This document shows, piece after piece, positions 8,572 to 17,165 of a stretch of DNA of 34,150 bases. Under the pieces are notes generated by a model, which had not been told where the DNA came from, searched no databases, and saw nothing but the letters and a program-made list of their open reading frames with translations. The first letter of the stretch is position 1, and each line of letters begins with the position of its first letter. Origin of the DNA: Rhodocyclaceae bacterium (GTDB taxonomy: Bacteria; Pseudomonadota; Gammaproteobacteria; Burkholderiales; Rhodocyclaceae); contig JAGRGB010000165.1 of the NCBI GenBank assembly GCA_020445745.1, positions 1-34,150 of the forward strand, written 5' to 3'. Position numbers and translations under genes: made by a program.

Positions 8572-9210
8572 ATGGAAGCATTCAAGATTCACGAGGGCCT
8601 GGTGGCGCCGCTCGACCGCAACAACGTGGACACCGACGCGATCATCCCGAAGCAGTTCCTGAAATCGATCAAGCGTTCGGGCTTCGGACCCAATGCCTTC
8701 GACGAGTGGCGCTACATGGACCATGGCGAGCCCGGCATGGACAACGCGCGGCGCCCGCTGAACCCGAATTTCGTGCTCAACCAGGAGCGCTACCGCGGTG
8801 CGTCGATCCTGTTGACCCGCGCCAACTTCGGCTGTGGCTCGAGTCGCGAGCATGCGCCGTGGGCGCTGCTCGACTACGGCTTCAAGGCGATCCTGGCCGA
8901 GTCCTTCGCCGACATCTTCCACAACAACTGCTTCAAGAACGGCATCCTGCCGGTGGTGGTGCCGAAGGCGGAGCTCGACGCCCTGTTCGGCCTGGTGGAG
9001 CATTGCCCCGGCTATGCGCTCGCGATCGACCTGCCTGCCCAGTCGATCCGGCGGCCGGACGGCCATGTCGTCCACTTCGATGTCGATCCGTTCCGCAAGG
9101 AGTGCCTGGTCAATGGCTGGGACGACATCGGCCTGACGCTGCGCCATGCCGACAAGATCCGTGAATACGAGGCGCGCCGCCGCGTCCGCCATCCTTACTA
9201 TTTTTCCTGA
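8572..9210 (+). CDS. leuD: 3-isopropylmalate dehydratase small subunit
   Basis: Swivel-domain subunit that completes the LeuC active site. It is 212 residues, the normal length, beginning [20 protein letters not shown] with the conserved [10 protein letters not shown] following. The substrate-recognition loop is seen in [20 protein letters not shown], and GCGSSREHA is the hallmark of LeuD. It lies 22 bp after leuC and 40 bp before leuB, so the three genes form one transcription unit. Confidence 0.97.
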   Translation: MEAFKIHEGLVAPLDRNNVDTDAIIPKQFLKSIKRSGFGPNAFDEWRYMDHGEPGMDNARRPLNPNFVLNQERYRGASILLTRANFGCGSSREHAPWALLDYGFKAILAESFADIFHNNCFKNGILPVVVPKAELDALFGLVEHCPGYALAIDLPAQSIRRPDGHVVHFDVDPFRKECLVNGWDDIGLTLRHADKIREYEARRRVRHPYYFS

Positions 9211-9216
9211 TTGCCA

Positions 9217-9240
9217 GGCGCGCGCGAGCGCGCCGGGGAG
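9217..9240 (+). promoter_or_regulatory. GNRA-capped hairpin abutting the leuB ribosome binding site
   Basis: GGCGCGC (9217-9223), tetraloop GCGA, GCGCGCC (9228-9234) form a perfect 7-bp stem with a GNRA-type loop. It begins 6 bp after the leuD stop and is followed directly by GGGGAG (9235-9240), the likely leuB Shine-Dalgarno sequence. It could protect the upstream mRNA or tune leuB translation. Confidence 0.5.
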
Positions 9241-9250
9241 AAGACTTCAG

Positions 9251-10312
9251 ATGAAGATCTGCGTATTGCCGGGCGACGGCATCGGCCCGGAAATCACCGC
9301 CCAGGCGTTGCGCGTGCTCGCCGCCCTGCGCAGCGACGGCCTGCCGATCGAGATCGAGCAGGCCCTGATCGGTGGCAGCGCGGTGGACGCCGAGGGCGTG
9401 CCGCTGCCGGCATCGACCCTGGGGCTCGCCGGCGAGGCCGATGCGGTGCTGCTCGGCGCGGTCGGCGGGCCAAAGTGGGACGGACTGCCCCGCGACCGGC
9501 GTCCCGAGCGGGGGCTGCTCGGCATCCGCAAGTCGCTCGAACTGTTCGCCAACCTGCGCCCGGCGATCCTCTACCCGGAACTGGCCAACGCCTCGACCCT
9601 GAAGCCCGAGGTCGTGGCCGGGCTCGACATCATGATCGTGCGCGAACTGACCGGTGACATCTACTTCGGCCAGCCGCGCGGCATCGAACAGCGCGACGGC
9701 GAGACCGTCGGCTTCAACACGATGATCTACAGCGAGGCCGAGATCCGCCGCATCGCGCGCGTCGCCTTCGATATCGCGATGAAGCGCAGTCGCCGGCTGT
9801 GCTCGGTCGACAAGATGAACGTGCTCGAATGCACCCAGTTGTGGCGCGACGTCGTCACCGAAGAGGCCAAGTCCTATCCCGATGTCGAACTCTCCCACAT
9901 GCTGGTGGACAACGCCGCGATGCAGCTGGTGCGCAATCCCAAGCAGTTCGACGTGATGGTCACCGGCAACATGTTCGGCGACATCCTGTCCGACGAGGCA
10001 TCGATGCTGACCGGATCGATCGGCATGCTGCCGTCGGCTTCGCTGGACGCCGCCAACAAGGGCATGTACGAACCCAGCCACGGCTCGGCGCCCGACATCG
10101 CCGGCAAGGGCCTGGCCAATCCGCTGGCGACGATTCTTTCGGTGGCGATGATGCTGCGCTATACATTCGGCCAGGAAGAGGCCGCGGCGCGGGTCGAGGA
10201 TGCGGTCAAGCGGGTGCTGGCCGAAGGCCTGCGGACAGCGGACATTCACGAGAAGGGCAAGAGGCAGGTGGGTACCGCGGCGATGGGTGACGCGGTGCTG
10301 GCGGCGCTGTGA
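9251..10312 (+). CDS. leuB: 3-isopropylmalate dehydrogenase
   Basis: NAD-dependent oxidative decarboxylation of 3-isopropylmalate to 2-ketoisocaproate. The start at 9251 gives [20 protein letters not shown] and 353 residues, normal for LeuB; an upstream extension of the open frame overlaps leuD and has no family similarity. Visible motifs are [10 protein letters not shown], the substrate loop [18 protein letters not shown] with its arginines, the [15 protein letters not shown] segment that distinguishes LeuB from isocitrate dehydrogenases, [18 protein letters not shown] with the metal-binding aspartates, and the NAD-binding [18 protein letters not shown]. asd follows 27 bp later. Confidence 0.97.
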   Translation: MKICVLPGDGIGPEITAQALRVLAALRSDGLPIEIEQALIGGSAVDAEGVPLPASTLGLAGEADAVLLGAVGGPKWDGLPRDRRPERGLLGIRKSLELFANLRPAILYPELANASTLKPEVVAGLDIMIVRELTGDIYFGQPRGIEQRDGETVGFNTMIYSEAEIRRIARVAFDIAMKRSRRLCSVDKMNVLECTQLWRDVVTEEAKSYPDVELSHMLVDNAAMQLVRNPKQFDVMVTGNMFGDILSDEASMLTGSIGMLPSASLDAANKGMYEPSHGSAPDIAGKGLANPLATILSVAMMLRYTFGQEEAAARVEDAVKRVLAEGLRTADIHEKGKRQVGTAAMGDAVLAAL

Positions 10313-10339
10313 ACGGTTAGAAACGAAAGCGACAGGACT

Positions 10340-11461
10340 ATGGCACAGATGAAACGAGTGGGACTGGTAGGTTGGCGGGGCATGGTGGGCTCCGTGCTGA
10401 TGCAGCGGATGCGCGAGGAGAACGACTTCGCGAACATCGAGCCGATTTTCTTCACCACCTCCAACGTCGGCGGCGCGTCGCCGAACTTCGGCAAGGAGGC
10501 GCCGGCGCTGAAGGACGCCCGCAGCGTCGACGAACTCAAGGCGATGGACATCATCGTCACCTGCCAGGGCGGCGACTACACCAACGAGGTGTATCCGCAG
10601 TTGCGCGCGGCCGGCTGGCAGGGTCACTGGATCGATGCGGCCTCGGCGCTGCGCATGAAGGACGCTTCGGTGATCATTCTCGATCCGGTCAACATGCACG
10701 TGATCAAGGACGCGATGGTGGCCGGTGGCCGCGACTGGATCGGCGGCAACTGCACGGTCTCGCTGATGCTGATGGCGCTCGGCGGCCTGTTCCAGAACAA
10801 TCTGGTCGACTGGGTCACGTCGATGACCTATCAGGCCGCTTCCGGCGCCGGCGCCCAGAACATGCGCGAATTGCTCGCCCAGATGGGGGCGCTCGAGGCC
10901 AGCGTGAAGCCGCTGCTCGACGATCCGGCCTCGGCAATCCTCGACATCGACCGGGACGTGTCGGCGGCGATGCGATCGGAATCCTTTCCGACCGCCAACT
11001 TCGGGGTGCCGCTGGGCGGCTCGCTGATCCCTTGGATCGACCGCGACCTGGGCAACGGTCAGAGTCGCGAGGAGTGGAAAGGCAGTGCCGAGACCAACAA
11101 GATTCTCGGCCTGGAAGCCCAGCCGATTCCGATCGACGGACTGTGCGTGCGCATCGGTGCGATGCGCTGCCACAGTCAGGCCATGACAATCAAGCTAAAG
11201 AATGACGTTCCCTGTGACGAAATAGAGCAAGTGCTGGCCACGGCCAACGACTGGGTCAAGGTCGTGCCGAACCAGCGTGAAGTCACCATGCGAGACCTGA
11301 CCCCTGCAGCGGTGACCGGTACCCTGTCGATCCCGATCGGCCGGGTACGCAAGATGGCGATGGGAGGCGAGTACATCTCTGCCTTCACCGTGGGTGACCA
11401 GTTGCTGTGGGGCGCGGCCGAACCGCTGCGCCGGATGCTGGGGATCCTGCTGGACGCCTGA
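10340..11461 (+). CDS. asd: Aspartate-semialdehyde dehydrogenase
   Basis: Reduces aspartyl phosphate to aspartate semialdehyde with NADPH, the branch point to lysine/diaminopimelate, threonine and methionine. The 373 residues begin [20 protein letters not shown] with the dinucleotide-binding glycine motif. The catalytic cysteine is C138 in [17 protein letters not shown], matching Cys135 of the E. coli enzyme, and [13 protein letters not shown] and [16 protein letters not shown] are the expected substrate-binding and catalytic histidine regions. It ends the leu-asd unit and is followed by a strong terminator. Its product feeds homoserine and thus MetZ downstream. Confidence 0.97.
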   Translation: MAQMKRVGLVGWRGMVGSVLMQRMREENDFANIEPIFFTTSNVGGASPNFGKEAPALKDARSVDELKAMDIIVTCQGGDYTNEVYPQLRAAGWQGHWIDAASALRMKDASVIILDPVNMHVIKDAMVAGGRDWIGGNCTVSLMLMALGGLFQNNLVDWVTSMTYQAASGAGAQNMRELLAQMGALEASVKPLLDDPASAILDIDRDVSAAMRSESFPTANFGVPLGGSLIPWIDRDLGNGQSREEWKGSAETNKILGLEAQPIPIDGLCVRIGAMRCHSQAMTIKLKNDVPCDEIEQVLATANDWVKVVPNQREVTMRDLTPAAVTGTLSIPIGRVRKMAMGGEYISAFTVGDQLLWGAAEPLRRMLGILLDA

Positions 11462-11493
11462 ACGCTCCGGCGTGGTATGCCGGACGGTAACGG

Positions 11494-11532
11494 AAAGGGC
11501 CGCGTGGTTTTTTGAAACCGGCGGCCTTTTCT
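11494..11532 (+). terminator. Rho-independent terminator after asd
   Basis: AAAGGGCCGC (11494-11503) pairs with GCGGCCTTTT (11521-11530) with one G-T pair, and an inner stem GGTTT (11506-11510)/AAACC (11515-11519) caps it. The 3' arm runs into TTTTCT. It starts 33 bp after the asd stop and separates leu-asd from fimV. Confidence 0.88.
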
Positions 11533-11570
11533 ATTGGCGGTCGCCGCTGGATTGCATCGAGGTGTTGCGA

Positions 11571-11589
11571 CAATGCCCCATCGGCATTG
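11571..11589. repeat. Inverted repeat upstream of fimV
   Basis: CAATGCC-CCATC-GGCATTG is a perfect 7-bp inverted repeat about 85 bp before the fimV start. A weak promoter match (TTGCGA 11607-11612, 17 bp, TAAGTT 11630-11635) follows it, so it could be an upstream operator. The remaining intergenic sequence shows nothing else I recognise. Confidence 0.4.
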
Positions 11590-11674
11590 CCGGAAAGCCA
11601 CCCGGCTTGCGAGCATAAATGCATGGTGCTAAGTTGGGTCACCCCGAAAAATCCGGCCTGGAACAGCGATTTCG

Positions 11675-14600
11675 ATGACGATCATGAATAATTCGCTCAA
11701 GAAGACATTGCTGGCGGCAAGCCTGGCGGCGCTTCCCCTCACGCTCAATGCGGCCGGACTTGGGCGCATCAACGTGTTCAGTGCACTCGGGCAGCCGCTG
11801 AGTGCCGAAATCGAGGTTCAGGCCGATGCCGACGAGATCTCGTCGATGCGCGCACGGATGGCCCCGGCGGCGGTCTTCCAGGACGCGAACGTACCGTTCG
11901 CGCCGGTGATCAGCCTGATCCGGGTTGCCGTCGAGCCCCGCGGCGATGGCGCTGTGCTGAAGCTCTCGAGTGACCGACCGATCAACGAGCCCTTCGTCGA
12001 CATGGTGCTCGAGATGGCCTGGGCGAACGGCAAGCTGATCCGTGAGTACACTTTCCTTCTCGATCCTTCGGTGAGTGCACCGAGGCCGGCCAGCACGGTC
12101 GCAGCCGCGCCGCCACCGGCCGCTCAGCCACGGCCGCCGGTGGTCAAGGCGCCGGCGCCGGTCGCCGCGCCCGCCGCTGCGGCGGCGGCACCAGCCGTCG
12201 CGGACGACTACCGGGTCAAGCGCGGCGATACCCTGAGCAGCATCGCGCGGGCGCACAAGTCGCAGGACGTGTCGCTGGAGCAGATGCTGGTCGCCCTGCA
12301 ACGCCGTAATCCGCAGGCGTTCGTCGGCGACAACATGAACCGGCTGATGGCGGGACGGATCCTGAGCATTCCGTCCGCCCAGGACGCCGCCGAGATCCCG
12401 CAGAGCGAAGCGCGCCGCGAGGTGGTCGCCCAGTCGGCGGATTTCAATGCCTATCGGCGGCGGCTCGCCGAGACGGTAAGGCAGGAAGCGCCGGTGGCCG
12501 AGGCCGAAAGCCAGCAGCAGATGAGCGGCCTGATCAAGCCCCGTGTCGCCGAGGCTCCGAAACCGGAGGACACGGCACGCGATCAGGTGCGGGTCAGCAG
12601 GACCGAAAGCGGGGAAGGCCTGTCCCCGGATGCAAGCGCGCGATTGCGCATGCTCGAGGAGGACCTGGCCGCCCGCGACCGGGCATTGGCGGAGGCGAAC
12701 GAACGGCTGGCGGAACTCGAGCGCAACATCGGCGAACTGCAGCAACTGATCGAACTGCGCAACGAGGGGCTCGCCAAAGCCCAGCAGAATGCCGAACTGG
12801 CGGCCGCCGCCGTGGCGAAGACCGGCGGCTTCGAGCCACCGGTCACACAGCCGGCTGCCGAGACCTTGGCCGATGCCGGCCCGGCTGCAGCGATGCCGGC
12901 CACGGACGCCGGCAAGGAGGCCGCAGCGCCGGTCGCGGAACCGGCGCCGGCGGCCCAGGCGGCACCTGCGGTGGCACCCGCACCCGCACCCGCCCCCGAG
13001 GTCGCCCCGCCGCCGGTGGCGCAAGCACCGAAGCCGACCGTCGCACCGCCGCCCCCGGCACCCCCGGCGCCGACCGCCGCGCCGCCTGCCCCTGCCCCTG
13101 CACCGGCTGCGGCCCCTGGCTTCATCGACGAGCTGCTGGCCAATCCGATGCTGGTCGCCGCCGGTGGCGGCGTCGTGGCCCTGCTGCTGGCGCTCGGCGT
13201 GATGCGTTCCCGCAAGAAGCGTGGCGAGGCCGATTCCCGGGCGGCGATGAGTGCGCCGTCGGAATTGTCGATGGGCGGCAGCTCGATCTTCGGGACCAGT
13301 GGCGGGCAGAGCGTGGACACCGGATCCAGCGTGATCCAGACCGACTTCAGCCAGTCCGGGATGTCGGCGATCGATGCCGACGAGGGCGTCGATCCGGTCG
13401 CCGAGGCCGATGTGTATATGGCCTATGGCCGGGACGCCCAGGCAGAGGAAATCCTGCTGGATGCTCTGAAGGCCGATCCGTCGCGAGCCGCGGTGCACCT
13501 CAAGCTGCTGGAAATCTATTCCCAGCGCAACAGCACGTCGCGTTTCGAGACGACCGCATCCGAGCTGTACTCGCTGACCGGCGGACAGGGTGGCGACTGG
13601 GCGCGCGCTGCCGAGATGGGGCGCCAGATCGATCCGGAGAACCCGCTCTATTCGGAGGCTGGCGGTGCTGCCGCAGCCGCCGCGGCAGCCAGCGCCGCGG
13701 GCGTGACCGCAGCGGTCGCCGCCAGTGCGGTAACTTCCGCGTCGGTCGATTCCGCGGCGGGCGGGGCCGAGCACTCGGCAGATCTCGAGATGTCGGCCCT
13801 CGACTTCTCGCTGTCCGACCGCAAGCCCGAGATCGAAGGGGCGAGCGCGACGCTGAAGGATACCTGGGCGATGCCCGGTGAACTCGGCCAGTTCGACGGC
13901 AGTGCCGGCGGCGATGCCTCCGACGGCCGCGGCATTTCCCAATCGGGCGGCAGTTCGCTGGACTTCAATCTGGATCTCGGTGACGCGCCGGACGAACCGG
14001 GCGCCAGTGAAGAACCGCCGACCGAAGGCGGGGGCATCGAGCGGCCGGCAACCGACAGCGACAAGACCGTCAAGCTGACCGCGCTCCCCGATACCGACGA
14101 CGATGATGCGACCCTGATCAAGAAGTCGGGCGTCGAGGCGCTGGCGGCGGAGGACGATCTGGTCCTCACCCAGGCGACCGAGACGACCCTCGAGTTCGAT
14201 CTCGACATGGATGACGACGCGAGCCCTGCGGCGGCACCGATCACCGAGTCGCCATTCGCCGACGCGGGGGTGCCGGCGGACGAGGACGTGGTCGAACAGC
14301 CCGTGGCGATGCCGGACGAATCGTCGGAAGCCGTGCAGCTGATGGATTCCGGCCAGACCGACTCCGCGCTCGATTTCGATCTCGACCTCGAGCCCGACGA
14401 GACCGTTGCGAGCGCGAATGCCGACGGCGAGGTCGCCGACGAATTCGAGCTGCCAGAGCTCGACGCGGGCCCCGGGGACGGCGATGGGGCGGAAACCGGC
14501 GATATCGTCGTGGCGACCGAGCAGCCCGAGGAAGTGGACCTGAGCGCGACGATCGCGAATCCGGTCCTCGCCGACGATGACGAGATGGCCACCGATCTCG

Positions 14601-15121
14601 AGCAGAGCAGCTTCGACGGCACCTTGCTGGACTTCGATTTCGATCTCGACAAGCCCGCCGCCGACGGCGCGCCGGCCGACGTCGAGGCGACGACGCTGGA
14701 TATTTCGTCGATCGACCTCGATCTGGAGGCGCACGACGCCGAGCAAGCCAATCGCGAAGCGATGTCGGTGGTCGCTGCCGGTGGCGACATGCCGGTGGCC
14801 GCTGCCGGTCGCGACATGGCCCTGGCGGAACCGGCTTTGTCGGCCGTGGAAGCTCGTCCGGCGGTGGAAGCACCGGCCGCCGCGGCGGTGCTGTCGGTCG
14901 CCGAGGCGTCCCTCGACGGTGAAGCTTCATCGGCCGACAACGACCTGTCTTTCGAAGACGACACCCCGGGAGATCCGGAAGTCGACACCAAGCTCGAACT
15001 GGCTCGTGCATATGAGGAGATGGGCGACAAGGACGGCGCCAAGGAGCTGCTCGACGAGGTGCTCGCCGAAGGCAACGCCAAGCAGCAGGATCAGGCGCGC
15101 CTGGTGATGTCCCGCCTGTAA
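11675..15121 (+). CDS. fimV: FimV/HubP-family polar landmark and pilus assembly protein
   Basis: Large single-pass inner-membrane protein of 1148 residues that in Pseudomonas and Vibrio relatives organises the cell pole and type IV pilus or flagellar machinery. Order of parts: signal sequence (LKKTLLAASLAALPLTLNAA, cleavage near residue 27); conserved FimV N-terminal domain starting GLGRINVFSALGQPLSAEIE; a Pro/Ala linker; a LysM peptidoglycan-binding domain at about 177-235 (YRVKRGDTLSSIARAH); a coiled coil at about 322-380; a long Pro/Ala-rich linker; one membrane helix at about 489-507 followed by RSRKKR; a TPR-like cytoplasmic region at about 572-655; a long acidic region with repeated FDLDL motifs; and the C-terminal FimV domain at about 1095-1148 (DTKLELARAYEEMGDKDGAK). 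A second ATG at 11684 is a possible start. Confidence 0.95.
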   Translation: MTIMNNSLKKTLLAASLAALPLTLNAAGLGRINVFSALGQPLSAEIEVQADADEISSMRARMAPAAVFQDANVPFAPVISLIRVAVEPRGDGAVLKLSSDRPINEPFVDMVLEMAWANGKLIREYTFLLDPSVSAPRPASTVAAAPPPAAQPRPPVVKAPAPVAAPAAAAAAPAVADDYRVKRGDTLSSIARAHKSQDVSLEQMLVALQRRNPQAFVGDNMNRLMAGRILSIPSAQDAAEIPQSEARREVVAQSADFNAYRRRLAETVRQEAPVAEAESQQQMSGLIKPRVAEAPKPEDTARDQVRVSRTESGEGLSPDASARLRMLEEDLAARDRALAEANERLAELERNIGELQQLIELRNEGLAKAQQNAELAAAAVAKTGGFEPPVTQPAAETLADAGPAAAMPATDAGKEAAAPVAEPAPAAQAAPAVAPAPAPAPEVAPPPVAQAPKPTVAPPPPAPPAPTAAPPAPAPAPAAAPGFIDELLANPMLVAAGGGVVALLLALGVMRSRKKRGEADSRAAMSAPSELSMGGSSIFGTSGGQSVDTGSSVIQTDFSQSGMSAIDADEGVDPVAEADVYMAYGRDAQAEEILLDALKADPSRAAVHLKLLEIYSQRNSTSRFETTASELYSLTGGQGGDWARAAEMGRQIDPENPLYSEAGGAAAAAAAASAAGVTAAVAASAVTSASVDSAAGGAEHSADLEMSALDFSLSDRKPEIEGASATLKDTWAMPGELGQFDGSAGGDASDGRGISQSGGSSLDFNLDLGDAPDEPGASEEPPTEGGGIERPATDSDKTVKLTALPDTDDDDATLIKKSGVEALAAEDDLVLTQATETTLEFDLDMDDDASPAAAPITESPFADAGVPADEDVVEQPVAMPDESSEAVQLMDSGQTDSALDFDLDLEPDETVASANADGEVADEFELPELDAGPGDGDGAETGDIVVATEQPEEVDLSATIANPVLADDDEMATDLEQSSFDGTLLDFDFDLDKPAADGAPADVEATTLDISSIDLDLEAHDAEQANREAMSVVAAGGDMPVAAAGRDMALAEPALSAVEARPAVEAPAAAAVLSVAEASLDGEASSADNDLSFEDDTPGDPEVDTKLELARAYEEMGDKDGAKELLDEVLAEGNAKQQDQARLVMSRL
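14768..14821 (+). repeat. Two 27-bp tandem repeats within fimV
   Basis: Copies at 14768-14794 and 14795-14821 differ at four or five bases and encode VVAAGGDMP and VAAAGRDMA. They lie in the low-complexity acidic cytoplasmic region and stay in frame, consistent with slippage-driven length change. Confidence 0.7.
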
Positions 15122-15125
15122 GCGC

Positions 15126-15752
15126 TTGTCGCGCGGGGAGGGCGTGCTGGCCTTGCATCCGGCCGTTTCCACCGGCCTGATCGGTGTGCTGCTGGTCGGC
15201 GGTCAGACGCTGGGCGGCGGTTCGCTCGCCCTCGGCTGCGCGGCGGCACTGTCCCTCGCATTGGCCGGTGCCCGTCGGCGCCTGCCGCGCCTGCTTCGTC
15301 GCAGCCGCTTCCTGTTGCTGGCGATCTTCGTGATGTTCGCGTGGTTCACGCCCGGCCAGCGACTGGTCGGCGACCCGGCATGGCTGTGGCCCACTTTCGA
15401 AGGTCTGCAACTGGCGCTGACCCACGGCGGACGCTTGCTGATCACGCTGGCGCTGGTCGCGCTGCTGCTCGAGAGAATGCCTGCCGACGAATTGCTGCAG
15501 GGCCTGTCGACCCTGGTTCGGCCATTGTCCCTGGTCGGCTGGGATGCGGATCGTCTTGCGGTGCGACTGAGCCTGGTGATGCACCTGGCCACCGAGTCTG
15601 CCGGTCGCGACTGGCGACACTGGCTCGACGACGCGGCGGACGAATCGGCGCCGGCCGCGGTCGCGGTGGCGACCCGTTCATTCGGCGCCGCCGACGCCTG
15701 GGTGCTGGCGCTGACGGTGCTGGCGATGTCATGCCTCGCCGTCGTCGCATAG
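15126..15752 (+). CDS. EcfT/CbiQ-like transmembrane protein, orphan
   Basis: Integral membrane protein of up to 208 residues resembling the transmembrane (T) component of energy-coupling factor transporters. The match is the LHP near the start, the FAWFTPGQ segment, and MPADELLQGLSTLVRPLSLVG, which resembles the EcfT/CbiQ segment before the coupling helices, followed by LAVRLSLVMHLATES. The usual Ala-Arg-Gly coupling motifs for binding the ATPases are not apparent, and no ATPase or substrate-binding subunit is nearby. Four to five hydrophobic segments are visible. The start is uncertain: TTG 15126 is the longest; TTG 15153 lies 11 bp after GGGGAGG (15135-15141) and begins M-H-P, which fits the family better. 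It overlaps truA by 22 bp. The family call is moderate, and the function is unknown. Confidence 0.62.
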   Translation: MSRGEGVLALHPAVSTGLIGVLLVGGQTLGGGSLALGCAAALSLALAGARRRLPRLLRRSRFLLLAIFVMFAWFTPGQRLVGDPAWLWPTFEGLQLALTHGGRLLITLALVALLLERMPADELLQGLSTLVRPLSLVGWDADRLAVRLSLVMHLATESAGRDWRHWLDDAADESAPAAVAVATRSFGAADAWVLALTVLAMSCLAVVA

Positions 15753-16537
15753 CGCTCTGCCTCGAGTACGACGGGCGTGGCTTCACCGGCTGGCAGACGC
15801 AGCCGGACCGTCGTGGTGTCCAGGATGCCCTCGAGCGGGCCCTGGCGAAGATCGCCGACGAGCCGGTTGCCAGCGTCTGCGCCGGCCGCACCGACAGCGG
15901 TGTGCACGCGACGGCCCAGATCGTGCATTTCGACACCGGCGCCGAACGGCCGCCGAGTGCCTGGGTGCGAGGCGTCAATTCGCACCTGCCGCGCACCGTG
16001 GCGGTGCTGTGGGCGCAGGAAGTCGGCGCCGACTTCCATGCCCGATTTGCCGCCAACGCGAGGCATTACCGCTACCTGCTGCTGAATCGGCCGGTCAGAC
16101 CAGGGGTATTGGCGGGGCGGGTAGGCTGGTATCACCGATCCCTCGACCCCGGCCGGATGCGCCGCGCGGCCCAGTGCCTGTTGGGCAGCCACGATTTCTC
16201 CGCATTCCGCGCGGCGTCGTGCCAGGCGGCGTCGCCGGTGCGTGAATTGCGCCGGATAGCGATCGAAATGCGCAACGACATGCTCAGCTTCGACTTCGAG
16301 GCCAATGCGTTCCTCCATCACATGGTCCGCAACCTGGTCGGGGCGCTGGTCCGTGTCGGTTCGGGGGCGTGGCCGGTCGAGCGCCTTGCAGATGTCCTGG
16401 CCGGGGGGGAACGCTCGCGGGCGGCGCCGACCTTCGCTGCCGACGGGCTCTACCTGTGCGGCGTCGAATATCCGCCGAAATGGCCGCTCCCCGGTGATGG
16501 GCGTATCATTTGCCGCCCCGACACGCACCTGGGCTGA
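15731..16537 (+). CDS. truA: tRNA pseudouridine(38-40) synthase
   Basis: Isomerises uridines 38-40 in the tRNA anticodon arm. From ATG 15731 the 268-residue product begins MPRRRRIALCLEYDGRGFTG, matching TruA (about 270 residues). The catalytic aspartate is D55 in CAGRTDSGVHATAQ, and the FHARFAANARHYRYLL, SHDFSAFRA and FLHHMVRNLVGALVRVG blocks are all conserved. The open frame extends upstream but that part lies inside the EcfT-like gene in another frame. The 22-bp overlap and lack of a strong ribosome binding site suggest translational coupling to the gene before it. Confidence 0.96.
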   Translation: MPRRRRIALCLEYDGRGFTGWQTQPDRRGVQDALERALAKIADEPVASVCAGRTDSGVHATAQIVHFDTGAERPPSAWVRGVNSHLPRTVAVLWAQEVGADFHARFAANARHYRYLLLNRPVRPGVLAGRVGWYHRSLDPGRMRRAAQCLLGSHDFSAFRAASCQAASPVRELRRIAIEMRNDMLSFDFEANAFLHHMVRNLVGALVRVGSGAWPVERLADVLAGGERSRAAPTFAADGLYLCGVEYPPKWPLPGDGRIICRPDTHLG

Positions 16538-16541
16538 CCGC

Positions 16542-17165
16542 TTGGCTCGTACCCGAATTAAGATCTGTGGTCTGACGCGCGGGCAGGACGTGGTCGCCGC
16601 CGTCGATGCCGGCGCCGATGCGGTCGGTTTCGTGTTCTACCCCCCGAGCCCGCGCTTTGTGGACGCGCCCAGGGCAGCGGAGTTGTGCGCGCTGTTGCCG
16701 CCTTTCGTGACGCCGGTCGGGCTGTTCGTCAATGCCGATCGCGCGTGGATAGACGAGATTCTCGCCCAGGTCCCGCTGCAGCTGCTGCAATTCCACGGCG
16801 ACGAGGACGAGCACGACTGCCTGGCCGCCGGGCGACCGTACATCAAGGCCGCAAGAATGCGGCCCGGGTTCGATCTGGTAGACTACGCCGCACGTTTCCC
16901 CTCCGCCCGGGCGATCCTGCTCGACGCCTTTGTCGAGGGCTATGGCGGGGGCGGGAAGGTCTTCGACTGGTCTTTGATTCCACAGGATTTTTCGCGCCCG
17001 TTGGTGTTGTCGGGCGGACTCGACGAGGGCAACGTCGCCGACGCGATCCGCCGGCTGCGGCCGCAGGCCGTGGACGTGTCGAGCGGGGTCGAGTCGGCGC
17101 GGGGCATCAAGGACACCTCGAAGATCCGGAGATTCGTAGCTGGAGTTCGCAATGCAGATGGCTGA
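16542..17165 (+). CDS. trpF: Phosphoribosylanthranilate isomerase
   Basis: Third step of tryptophan synthesis, an Amadori rearrangement of phosphoribosylanthranilate, on a single TIM barrel. Only the TTG at 16542 gives the family N-terminus [12 protein letters not shown] and a 207-residue product (family 200-215); the ATG at 16497 lies within truA and would add unrelated residues. Catalytic residues are C9 in KICGLT and D128 in AILLDAF. The phosphate-binding [14 protein letters not shown] and [15 protein letters not shown] segments close the barrel. It starts 4 bp after truA and overlaps trpB by 14 bp, so translation is probably coupled throughout. Confidence 0.95.
   Translation: MARTRIKICGLTRGQDVVAAVDAGADAVGFVFYPPSPRFVDAPRAAELCALLPPFVTPVGLFVNADRAWIDEILAQVPLQLLQFHGDEDEHDCLAAGRPYIKAARMRPGFDLVDYAARFPSARAILLDAFVEGYGGGGKVFDWSLIPQDFSRPLVLSGGLDEGNVADAIRRLRPQAVDVSSGVESARGIKDTSKIRRFVAGVRNADG

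Noticed and set aside
9110-11173. 687-codon minus-strand open frame opposite leuB and asd
   Set aside because: Same reason: it crosses the leuB-asd boundary and lacks any family feature.
11639-14746. Very long minus-strand open frame (1035 codons) opposite fimV
   Set aside because: It is arginine/glycine/histidine-rich without any domain, signal or ribosome binding site, and fimV on the other strand has full family structure. Long antisense frames are expected in such GC-rich codon usage.
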